A stretch of DNA of 64,000 nucleotides. Source: Trissonchulus latispiculum. Its lineage: Eukaryota > Nematoda > Enoplea > Enoplida > Ironidae. The notes below the pieces were generated by a model that worked only from the letters and a program-made list of their open reading frames with translations, did no database searches and was not told where the DNA came from. This document shows, in pieces, positions 10,041 through 29,700 of the stretch (positions are counted from its first letter, which is position 1; every line of letters begins with the position of its first letter). The stretch spans positions 1-64,000 of the forward strand of contig JASAND010022252.1 in assembly GCA_030248195.1 (NCBI GenBank). The letters are read 5' to 3'. The position numbers and the translations under genes are program-made.

Positions 10041-10661
10041 GTTTGAACTTTAACGAACAAGCATAAAGCGACTAAGCGTACCCCGTTTCGACCAGATATT
10101 GATTTGCGGGGATCACTAAGGTCTGATTTGGCGGGGTCAGTAAGGTCTGATTTGCGGGGAGGGGGTCAGACTTTAGCGAATGTGCAATCGCTTTTGCTCA
10201 GATAACAGAGAGTGTGTCTATCTGTTGGCTAGTGGTTAGTGCCTTCAGAGGCCTACACTAACTCAATGCTTTTCTTTATACCACAAAAATTAAAAACGAT
10301 TTCCAGTTAAAAATAATTTTTGTTATCTTATCTTGTTTTTAGACATTGCGTGTTGTCCGGTGAAGATGAGCTTAAAGTAGTAAGAATTGAGTGCGCTATC
10401 TTGACTAGACCAGTACGTGAAACGTAAAAGTTTACTTTGTTTAAGAATTTAAATTTTAGCAATATACGTGTATTTGTTCATCACTACAGAACAGAGTGTT
10501 AAGAGAAAAAAGGAAAACAGTAAACTTTATATCTCATCAATGACGTAGAAAAGCGATCACGCTCATTTTCCACAAGTAAACATTCGTATGAACTTGCAAG
10601 AAAACTGCTTGCGTTCCAAAACCTTATATATTTTATTCTGAAACCTGTAAGTTTTTTTTAG
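10041..10661. other. Intergenic or intronic stretch upstream of a membrane exon
   Basis: Contains a short tandem of a GGTCTGATTTGCGGGG-like unit at about 10110-10170. No exon could be supported here. Confidence 0.35.
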
Positions 10662-11268
10662 ATGCAGATCGCCATCAGTTGCTCAAGTGCCGTCGCAATT
10701 CTCATGCTCATCATGATAGTTCATATCTGCAAGAAAAATAAGAAGTATGTATGAGTAATTTCTAACCAAAGATCTTATCCATTTTTCCACGTTGAAATTC
10801 TTGAGCTAATCCTTGCAACTGCAGCTTAGTTTAGCGCATAATTTAAGCTCAATGTCAAAAACTCGGTCTTTCAAATTTTTGAGAACAACCGAAACAGGTC
10901 CAATTAGAGCGTACTACCTTGCCGAAGCGCAAGATACATACTGCTATTGAATGTTTTGCTTCTGCTTTCTTAGACTAGAATACAAGTATATGAAACTGGT
11001 TGCCTCTTCCAAGTCTGGCAGCGGTCACGGCGAGGACGGCTATGATATAATGCCAGCGGCAGAATCGTGCGCTCTTCAAGATGGAGAAGAAGAGGAGGAA
11101 GAAGAGTTGGAAAGAGTAGATCTTCCTGAAACGGGTTTCTCAGTCAGAACCAGCAGTCAGCGTGGTGGCTTGTTGACAAAAATCGCACGGCTTGGAAAGG
11201 GAGCCACGGCTCAGGTTCGAGACTTTTGGATGTGGTACATGGAAACTGAAACTGAAACTGAAAACTAG
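10662..11268 (+). CDS. Last two exons of a single-pass membrane protein (5' end not found)
   Basis: Exon 10662-10744 follows a pyrimidine-rich acceptor (TTTTTTTAG) and codes for a transmembrane helix (AVAILMLIMIVHICKKNKK) ending in a basic stop-transfer run. It ends in phase 2 at a GTATGT donor. The next exon starts at 10974 after TTTCTTAG. One base completes a Lys codon and the frame runs to TAG at 11266-11268. The tail of about 98 residues holds YMKL and YDIM (tyrosine-x-x-hydrophobic; the second also fits YxxM), a run of seven glutamates, and a Thr-Glu repeat at the C-terminus. AATAAA lies at 11417-11422. The extracellular exons must lie further left, perhaps beyond the retroelement. Architecture resembles the larger gene downstream. 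Function is unknown. Confidence 0.6.
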
Positions 11269-11906
11269 GTGAATATAAAATGAAATCCATTCAGCTTATG
11301 ACTTTACAAAAACTAATTAAATCTGTACCTACAGATCAAGGACCTGCTCGAGCGTTTGCATTCAATTTATTGTAATATCCTTGATTACTGTTACGCTGTA
11401 ACTACTATTCTACAACAATAAATGTATTCAGTTTTCTACCTTCTAGAGGCACAAAAGCAAAGAAAATATAATGCTAAAATAGATCAGGACACCTAATGGT
11501 CTACATATCATTAAGAATACTTTGAATGCTTCCGCGCTCAAACCGTCTCGTTCTGGCAATCTTGCTGATTGAATTATGGACAGTTAACATGAAGCTGGAC
11601 CTGTTATGAACTGAAATCGTTTTGTACATACTGTCTATTTTTCTTCATAATATACTGTTTTATGCATTTAACTTTTGAAGGAATAAGAGCATCAAACTCT
11701 TGTATCAGTGATCGCCATGTTTAGAACTTTTGTTGATGTAACGCATAGTGGGCTAACGTTTGGTCGAGATATCACTATAAAGACATCCGTAGCCAAAAGA
11801 TTGCGCGATTCCAATATCCATGCGAACGCAGATTAGGACCAGTAAACAGTTACTGCCTGTAGAGACGTGAATAGTGTAATGGACCATGCAAACATTAAAT
11901 ATAACC
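11269..11906. other. 3' flank of the membrane-protein gene
   Basis: Includes a probable poly(A) signal AATAAA at 11417-11422. No other feature recognised before the hAT element. Confidence 0.4.
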
Positions 11907-12873
11907 CAGAGATGAAACCGGGTCACTATTTACTGACCCTGTGACCCGGTGACCCGGTCGATCCCTGACCCGGTGACCCGGTATTCTTGAAAATTCAGGT
12001 TTTAGCTTGCAAAAATTAAAAATACTTTATTGGGATGCGGTGAGTGCTTCTTACCATTTTGGGCATTTTTGACGACTAAATATCAAATTGGGCAAAAGTT
12101 TTGCTTTCCGTAAAGTAGTAGCATTGGAAAGTGAATATTCCTAAGCCGGAAACAAATCAAAACGATTTGCACGATTTTGCACTCAATAATAATCACATTA
12201 GCACTTTTCTGTTTTATCATTATATATTTTAGTAAAATATTTCATTTAGTTGTTGAAGTTCCGCTCAGCCGAAATTCTTTGGAAATATTTTTTCGTATGG
12301 CTAGATTTCAGAGAATATGAAATAAAATCAATCACAATTGGTTCCTGAAGATATATATGTAGTAAGCCATAACAATTGCAAAAAATGCAAAGTAAAACTC
12401 AGAATCTGTAAACCTTGTTTTGCTGAGATTTTCCTTCTTACCAAGATTTGAAACCCACAGTCTGACCCTCTCCCTCCAAAAATAATAGCAGCAGCAATAA
12501 ATCACGGTAGATGGAGCATGGAGAATTTTAGATTTTAAAATAAAGATTTCAGACTCTTATGGCCCATGTAATAGTTTTCATTTTTAGTCAAGATTCAAAA
12601 CAATCATTGTAGTTTCAAACTTAGATCTAAGCTTGACTGGGCATTACAAATATTATGAGCGTGAGCACACTACGACAGCGACAAGCACTTAAAAAAGCTA
12701 CAGGATTATGTTAATATTTCTATTGCTAGTTTTTGAGTAATTGTTGAAGTTTTCAGTTGGCAAAAATTGGTAAAACTGGGAAAAATATCCTATAACAGCA
12801 AAAAATTTCTCCAATCAAAAATACCGGGTCAGAGCTTCTGACCCGGTGACCCGGTGACCCGGTTTCAGCCCTG
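11907..12873. mobile_element. Non-autonomous hAT element, 967 bp
   Basis: Perfect 8-bp target duplication ATATAACC at 11899-11906 and 12874-12881. The terminal inverted repeats begin CAGAGATGAAACCGGGTC on the left and CAGGGCTGAAACCGGGTC on the right (reverse strand). Both ends carry repeated GACCCGGT motifs. There is no transposase frame inside. The CAGGG ends with an 8-bp duplication are characteristic of hAT. Confidence 0.85.
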
Positions 12874-12949
12874 ATATAACCAACTCAATAATTATATACT
12901 ATTAATAATAAAATGAATTTAGTGATCGCATCCTATACTTTCCTGTTCA

Positions 12950-22013
<9,064 letters not shown>

Positions 22014-23238
22014 AAGAGGATTTTACGGGGAATCTAAAATTTTTGCAAACATTTGCATTCATGTTACCTATTCGTCATCCTCCATAGCAGGGGATGGGAA
22101 CAATACCGAAGTTAACCACTATTAAGAATAATACGAAAGTGAAATAAACAAATTTATGGATAAGGACAGCTTTTTGTTAAAATTTCCTATCAGTATATAG
22201 TCAGCTTGCATTACCCATACTGGCTGACTAGACCAAAAGATATTCACTGAGCGGACAGCGTCTTAATCTCATACACTATCCAAGGCTGATCAAACAACCC
22301 AACAAAGATTTACTTCAGAAAATTTTCTCCGAATTAGTATAAAGGATTGGCAGTTGGGCAGACACTGGCTGAGTTTATCTGGATCTTGCACGGCCATGTA
22401 GGCCCATGTCAAGATAAAAGTTAGAACCCCCATCAGAAAAAGTTCTCAAATTTTTTCATGCGTTTGCATCCAGGACTTTGATTTGTACGTTGCGGAACCT
22501 TTCCTTCAGCAAGTACTTCAGCAGACATTATATGTTTATGATATGCAATGCATACGTACATATCTCAGTCATCAAATTTGTAGCATATAATCGGGATATA
22601 CTGGGGGTGGGGGGTCCTCCTGGCTTTTCTCATAAATTTAGACTGAAATTTGTGTGTATGAAACATCCAATATCCACAATATGGGTATCAATCGAAAGCT
22701 GACGACAAGAACAACTCCTCTTCGAAAGGTTAAGAACCCCGAAAACCCCAAGATCCCCCATGAAAATAAAAGCTTCAAGAAAATAAAGTGGTAGATCAGA
22801 ACGCATCAAACAGTGACTTTTACCTTGACATGGGCCGCCATATACATATATCAATTAACGAGCGAGACTAACTGAAGCTGAATCGCAGACCTACGGCCCA
22901 CCTGCCTGCCTAGATTTACTATTTGCAAAATGCCGTTTTTACTTAGAAAACAATTAAAAACTGTTTCTGACCAAGAGAACCACAGAAAGTACTGCCGCGA
23001 GATAGTACACACACCAACCAGAACAAACTGTTTGCAGCTTGTGAAGTAATAGGTGAGTAAAAACAACAAACAATAAAGATTAAAATTTGCAGTTTCCATT
23101 TAATCAGCAGTATTCCGGCAAAGCAATATCCGCGACAGACACAAATTTAAAACAGCAAGATTGTTTACGTTCCATCAAAAATTCTATGCCATTAATCTTT
23201 GATCTCTTATCACTCTATGGCTTCTTTTGGACAGATGA
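22014..23238. other. Convergent 3' intergenic region
   Basis: Lies between the stop codons of the + strand receptor-like gene and the - strand gene. It holds the AATAAA at 22143-22148 and an inverted pair (GGCCCATGTCAAGATAAAAG near 22401 and CTTTTACCTTGACATGGGCC near 22816), probably a repeat remnant of ~430 bp. Confidence 0.5.
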
Positions 23239-23763
23239 TTACTCATTCGATTCTGCCGCCTTTTCACGACTTGCGGTAAATTTAGCTTTCATCATAGAAC
23301 GCTGTGTGCGCGGATCATTCAGAATGCCATCGATCACAGTCTTGTCGAATCCCAACTCCATCAGTCGATCCACAAATGGCTCATGCGGTTCTCCGCGTCT
23401 GCTCATTCGATACAGCACGCCATTGATCCATTTCAGAGTGGTCTTGTTCGTTCTGATCCCGCTTGGGGTTCGAGCTGCTCCCGGAATCTGAGCCAATGTG
23501 TACCGTTCCGGATGCTCGTCCGGACGCTTAGGAGCATCGATGCGATTCTTTACCGGACTGATCGGCCGGGCATCCGGGCCAATCGGATTGGGAGCGCTAC
23601 GACGCAGCTCAGCCTGAATGCGCTCACGATCAGGCGACTGTTGTCGCTTGTCCTTAGAGGTTGGTATCAGTGAGAAAGAACTGAATGGTGCCAAATGGCC
23701 GTCGATTGCTGCTGTCATTTCTTTTTCAGAAATATCAAGGGCCGTGGCAGCATTTTGAATACG
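23239..23763 (-). CDS. Terminal exon of the unknown - strand gene
   Basis: The acceptor is TGTTATTTTCAG, phase 0. The reading RIQNAATALDISEKEM runs to a stop after AAESNE. The Penelope insertion starts only about 40 bases upstream of this exon. Confidence 0.65.
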   Translation of the reverse strand, partial: RIQNAATALDISEKEMTAAIDGHLAPFSSFSLIPTSKDKRQQSPDRERIQAELRRSAPNPIGPDARPISPVKNRIDAPKRPDEHPERYTLAQIPGAARTPSGIRTNKTTLKWINGVLYRMSRRGEPHEPFVDRLMELGFDKTVIDGILNDPRTQRSMMKAKFTASREKAAESNE

Positions 23764-26700
23764 CTGAAAATAACAGATGAGTATAACACTATAACCAGTG
23801 AGTAGGACAGATAGAGTCAAAACAGCCACAAGTCCACGGATCCCGGAGGATACGATGACATCACAATTAGAAGAATGGAAATCAAAACATGGACACCCAG
23901 AGTCAGACGAACCTTATTTCACAACCGGTTTCGAGGCTCCACCGCGGGCCTCTTCTTCAGGCGATTCTTCACACGCTGCTGTCGTTCCTGGGGGGTCAGA
24001 TAGTGGGGGATCCAATTTCGGGAGGGAAAAATTTCAAAGTTCTGGGGGGCTTGGGGGGACAGGTGAGTAGGAACTGGGGGGACCGAAGGACCAAAACTGC
24101 CGGGAGGGTCGGAGGAAGGTGGATGGGCTGGAACTAGGGGGGCCTGGGGACCGGAACTGCCGGGAAGGTTGGTATCCCTGTTGTTGATGTTGTTGTTGTC
24201 TATAGCGCCAAAATGGATGCTAGTAACACTGGACCCGGGGGGTGGGGCTTTGTTGTGACGGAGAACGTGCTCCCAGTTGATTCCAAACGGATAGTCAGAA
24301 AATAGTTGACTGATCCAGCACTTTTCTTTCTTCTTCCGGATAATTTCGTCTTCAGAAACGTCCAATACAGTTACGAATAAATCATTTAATGTATGGGAAT
24401 GGTTCCTGAAATCACACGAAAGAGGTTTACTAGCATCCATTTTGCGAATGTCACACCGGTGGTTATTAAACCGGATGGAGAGGGGATTTCCACTTTCTCC
24501 AACATATTGAGAGGGGCACCCTTTGATCTCCGCCAGATATACAGTCCCTTTACTCGTACAGTCAAAGTGGCCCTTCAAACGATATTCTAGGCCAGTTACA
24601 GAGCTCTTTATGGTGGTGCCGGTTTTGATAGAAGGGCAAAGAGCACACTTGCGTCGACCGCATTTAAAAGTTCCACTGGACTCAGAATTACTGGTCCTTC
24701 GGACGGTCCCCGGCATCGGTAATTTGGCCCTCACAAGCATGTTTTTAAGCTTGGGTGGGGGACGCCAGAACAGATTCACCTTGGAGTTTAGACCATTCAA
24801 AAAATGTTCATGATTCCTTAAGATTGATGTCACGCTTCTGAGGTCCGGATGGTATGGCAGTACCAAGTAATAAGACTTTTCCTCGGGCTGTGTCTCTGGA
24901 TCGATTTTGGGAGCGAGACCTGTTCCCTGTCTACAGACAGCGCCCTTTCGATCCTTCGCTGGACTTTACCTCGGGGATAGCCTCTTCTCACCAAGTCTTC
25001 TTTTAGCTGCCTACACCTGAGTCGGGCGGTGTCCGGATTTGAGCAGATTCGGCAAATCCTCATTGCCTGGCTATCGGCAATAGGCAGCTTATGTTGTACG
25101 GGATGGCAAGATTCAAAATGAAGGTACTGTCTGGTGTCCGTAGGTTTAGTGAACAGGTCTGTTACAATCTTTCCGTTCTGTAGCTCCACCGTAACGTCTA
25201 AAAAATTGACCTTGGTTTCACCAATGTCCACCTCCAAATTAATGCTAGGAATAAGGCTATTCGCCAGTTGCAAAAATTCGTCCAGGCCATCTCGGGTACC
25301 GTCCCAGATGATGAAGATATCATCGATGTAGCGCCACCAAACCAATGGTTTGCTACTGGCTAGCGAAAACAGTTTTTTCTCGAACCCATACCACATAAAT
25401 ATGTTGGCGTAACTCGGGGCCATTTTGGTTCCCATCGCTGTACCGTTCATCTGGGTATAAAATTCTCCATCAAATTCGAATACGTTGCTGGTTAAAACAA
25501 GTTCGGCCATGCGCACAACCATATTGTGCGCATGGCACCATGGCATTATGGCATTACAACCACACCTTTTAAATGCGGTCGACGCAAGTGTGCTCTTTGC
25601 CTTTCTATCAAAACCGGCACCACCATAAAGAGCTCGGTAACTGGCCTAGAATATCGTTTGAAGGGCCACTTTGACTGTACGAGTAAAGGGACTGTATATC
25701 TGGCGGAGATCAAAGGGCAGGGTATTTTTTACAGGGGGGGGGGCGGGGGGCCCCCCCCGAAATTGACCTTCCCCCCCCGAAAATGCCTTCCCCCCCCCCG
25801 AAATCGCCCCCTCCCGGGATTTTTGCTTCCCCCCCCCCGGGATTTTTTGGAGGCCCAAATTTTTGCCAAAAATAGGCCAATTTTCAAAAAATTTCCGGCT
25901 TCGCCGGAGATTTTTTCGAAAAAATAGCTATTTTTAGCTTAAATCCTGGCATTTTTGAGAACTTTTTGCGTTTCACCATGCAAAATACGCCAAAAAATAC
26001 TAATTTTTGGCTTATGTTTGCAAAAAAATCTTCCCCCCCCCCCCGAAAATTTCTTCCCAGGGGGGGGGGGGGGCCCCCCCGGGAAGCCCCCCCCCCGAAA
26101 AAAAATGCCTAAAAAAATACCCTGAAGGGTGCCCCTCCCAATATGTTGGAGAAAGTGGAAATCCTCTCTCCATCCGGTTTAATAACCACCGGTGTGACAT
26201 TCGCAAAATGGATGCTAGTAAACCTCTTTCGTGTGATTTCAGGAACCATTCCCATACATTAAATGATTTATTCGTAACTGTATTGGACTTTTCTGAAGAC
26301 GAAATTATCCGGAAGAAGAAAGAAAAGTGGTGGATCAGTCAACTATTTTCTGACTATCCTTTTGGAATCAACTGGGAGCACGTTCTCCGTCACAACAAAG
26401 CCCCACCCCCCGGGTCCAGTGTTACTAGCATTTATTTTGGCGCTATAGACAACAACAACATCAACAACAGGGATACCAACCTTCCCGGCAGTTCCGGTCC
26501 CCAGGCCCCCCTAGTTCCAGCCCATCCACCTTCCTCCGACCCTCCCGGCAGTTTTGGTCCTTCGGTCCCCCCAGTTCCTACTGACCTGGCCCCCAAGCCC
26601 CCCAGAACATTGAAATTTTTCCCTCCCGAAATTGGATCCCCCGCTATCTAACTCCCCAGGAACGACAGCAGCGTGTGAAGAATCGCCTGAAGAAGAGGCC

Positions 26701-29700
26701 CGCGGTGGAGCCTCGAAACCGGTTGTGAAATAAGGTTCGTCTGGCTCTGGGTGTCCATGTTTTGATTTCCATTCTTCTAACTATAACCAGTGAGGTAATA
26801 TTTATCTACTATTCATTGACAGAGCTGAGAAACATTGAAAGACAAATTATACAACAATTGATTAGGATACACTTAGCGATATATACGGTACACCGGCTAC
26901 ACGGTACACGTACATCGGCTTCGTGCAATATTAAGCATAGCTATTTCCACTGACGATCAGTTTAGACTTTTAAGCGGAAAAACCGAAAATTCCTAAAACA
27001 GATCAGGCGAAGCCGGAAAAAGAAACAATTTTCGGTTAAAAATGAAAAATCTGGCAAATTTTTGGGTTATGGAAGTCGGTCGGGTTTTATGGGGGCTTTT
27101 CCTTCAGGGGGCGCTCATCGAATACGGGGAAACTGTCGACTGTTAGTAAAACCAAGAGTTACTAAATAAATACGTAATATATAAGCTGGCAGGTTCTCTG
27201 CTAACAGCTGCAGGCACATTCTCTGCTCGCTAACGGCTGAACTCCCCACGAACGTGTACCTAGCGACCCCCCCCCCCCCAATCAGCACTCAGTACAGGTT
27301 TCTGTAAGCTCACTCGCCGTAATAATAAAGCTCGAAAACACGGCGTTGCGTTCGACTTGTGTCTGCCTCCACCTCTACAAGTTTGAATTGCTTTGAAGTG
27401 AGTATATATACACATTTATTTGTGGGGGATCAGCCATTACCTGCAGCTGACAACAGAGTGCCTGCCAGCTGTCACACTCTTATAACTCTTGGAAAAACCA
27501 AACCAGCAGTGACCCGCTACAACGTAGTTTACACCCAGTCAAATAAACAATTGCGCACGTTCGCCGCCTGTACCAACACAGTTTCCTATTTCGAGCTTCA
27601 ACACGGCACCAAACTAGACTTATGCAGGAAGGGAAGTTCTGGGGGAGGGGGTGAAGGGCGGCCGAAGGCCGCCGAAAAACCGGATTTTTCCGGTTTTTTA
27701 CCGGAAAATCCGGATTCTGGGGGGAAGGGACCCCTCTGGGGGGGGGGTGAGCTCAGGTCTGGGGGGGGTGACAAACCCCGCCCCAAACCCCCCCCCCCAA
27801 GCACGTATGCACCAAACACATAAAATAGAACGAAGCTAACAAAATAGGCAAAATAATAATTAAGAATTAAGCCATTGTGCGTACGCATATTCGGTACAAA
27901 AGTAAACAACCAGAACCAGGGGCGTAGGAAGGGGAATTCTTGTCCTCGAAATACGAGCTAGATCTCCAAAAATTGCTTATGCGCTGCGGAACTTTATCTT
28001 CACAATTTTCGCACCTGGCTGCAGAGAAACTTGAATGCCACACGTAATCAAACGTTTCCAACACATCCAGTAGCAACTATTAATGCTATAATATACAGGG
28101 TATTTTTAAGGGTTTTTTCGGGGTTGGGGGGGGTGGGCTCCGTGAAGGGGGCGGGGGCGGGGAGGGGGCTCTTCGGGGAGAGGTTTTGCAAAAATAAGCT
28201 AGAAATTGGTATTTGTTGACGTATTTTACACGTAGAAGGTCAAAAAGTCCTCAAACATGCCAGGATTTAAGCTAAAAATAGCCATTTTACGAATAAGTCT
28301 CCGGCGAAACAAAACATTTTTGATATGTTGCCTATTTTTGGCAAAAATATGCCACCCCCCAAAATCCGGGGGGGGGGCGATTTCGGGGGGGGAGGCATTT
28401 TCGGGGGCGGGGGGTAGAAAAACGCCCCCTCGGTAAAAAATACCCTGACTAATAGCAACTATAACAACTAATTTTAAGTGCTTATGGCGTTGCCTGACAT
28501 GTTAATACATCATAAGTGGGCATGAACGCGTCCAAACCATCCTTTAAAGAAGTCTTTAAAGTCTTTAAAGAAGTGACATAATAAAATGCACCATCTAACA
28601 ATTAGAAAACTCTTCTGCTTCTGAAATCTGCGCCCCCTATACCCTCCAACAAAATTTTGGAATAGCCCCTTTTGTCTGGCCATACCATTGGCCAGAACAA
28701 AAATATCCTATGCAAAACGCTAGTGAGCATAGAATGCATAAAAAAGAAAGCGAATTGATGCCTGCTTACCCCACGAACGCCTTCGTTATAAACTCTTGCC
28801 ATCAACTCAGGATGCACATAGTATGACATCAGACAGACGAATGGAAATGGATTACGTTTGGCAAAGTCAGGATTGGTCACAATGCCAAACAGGTGATCCC
28901 GCATATATTTCACCTCGTCCGCGCTAAGCATGCCCTCTTCGGCCCCTCGCAAGACTGCATTAAACACTCGTTCCGGCAACTGCCTAGTGATAGGAGCAGG
29001 ATCAAACAGAAAGGCTCGAGCAGGATCGAACCATTTAGGCCAGATCCCAGCCCTATCTCTCGGATGAACAGGAGACCGAAATCGCTGACTCATTGGGCCG
29101 AATGGAGGACGAAACGGGCGTGTAGGAACTCCCATCCCCGGTGCAAACACAGAAGGCAACCTCGGTCCAATTCCCATAGCCCTGGCACGAAATGCCGGGG
29201 ATCCCGGCAATACTGGAGGAAAAGATCCCCGCGGCAGTGCTGGAGATGGAACTGGGAAGGGTCCAGCGCTAGCTGCCGGTCTTGGATAATCGACCTGCTG
29301 CGACTGCGGCAGATCCAGGAGACCTGACGACCTTGCTGACAGCTGTTTTCCATAGACAGTTCCATAGTTACTGTAGGTTGATTCATCAGATCCGAGTAAA
29401 CCTGAGCGAACTTTGCTCTTCTCTGTTGAACGACTACCAGAATGAGCGACTTCGCCATACTGAGACAATTCAGATGAAATGTCCTGATTAAGCATAGACG
29501 GCAATTCTCTGTAATTGTCTGTTTTTCCAGTTTTCAGTTGCTCTTGGAAAACCTGCAAAAGCAACATGTATAGCAGGTCACAGATAAACATGGCAGCTGT
29601 GGCACTAAAATATAATTCTCATTCTAAGCAAAGGATTGCTATAAAAATACCATTGACTTGACATTCGCCATTAGAATGATGCCTACAGCTGTCCATGGCG

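Larger units (their letters stand above)
23803..26779. mobile_element. Head-to-head pair of Penelope-like elements with 15-bp duplication
   Basis: Direct repeats ACTATAACCAGTGAG at 23788-23802 and 26780-26794 bound the unit. The left copy runs on the minus strand (RT plus GIY-YIG endonuclease, broken at its 5' end near 25546). The right copy runs on the plus strand and begins within the endonuclease region. The outer ends are inverted copies (GAATGGAAATCAAAACATGG / CCATGTTTTGATTTCCATTC). The left end carries ~65 extra bases. Partial and inverted partner copies are typical of Penelope elements. Confidence 0.85.

Noticed and set aside
22600..22860. Possible exon on the minus strand (74 residues)
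   Set aside because: No splice sites fit, and it overlaps one arm of an inverted repeat.
23389..23673. Plus-strand frame of 96 residues opposite the terminal exon
   Set aside because: Shadow of the minus-strand exon, whose splice sites and composition are better.
24393..24813. Plus-strand frames opposite the Penelope endonuclease
   Set aside because: Antisense shadows of the recognised endonuclease reading.
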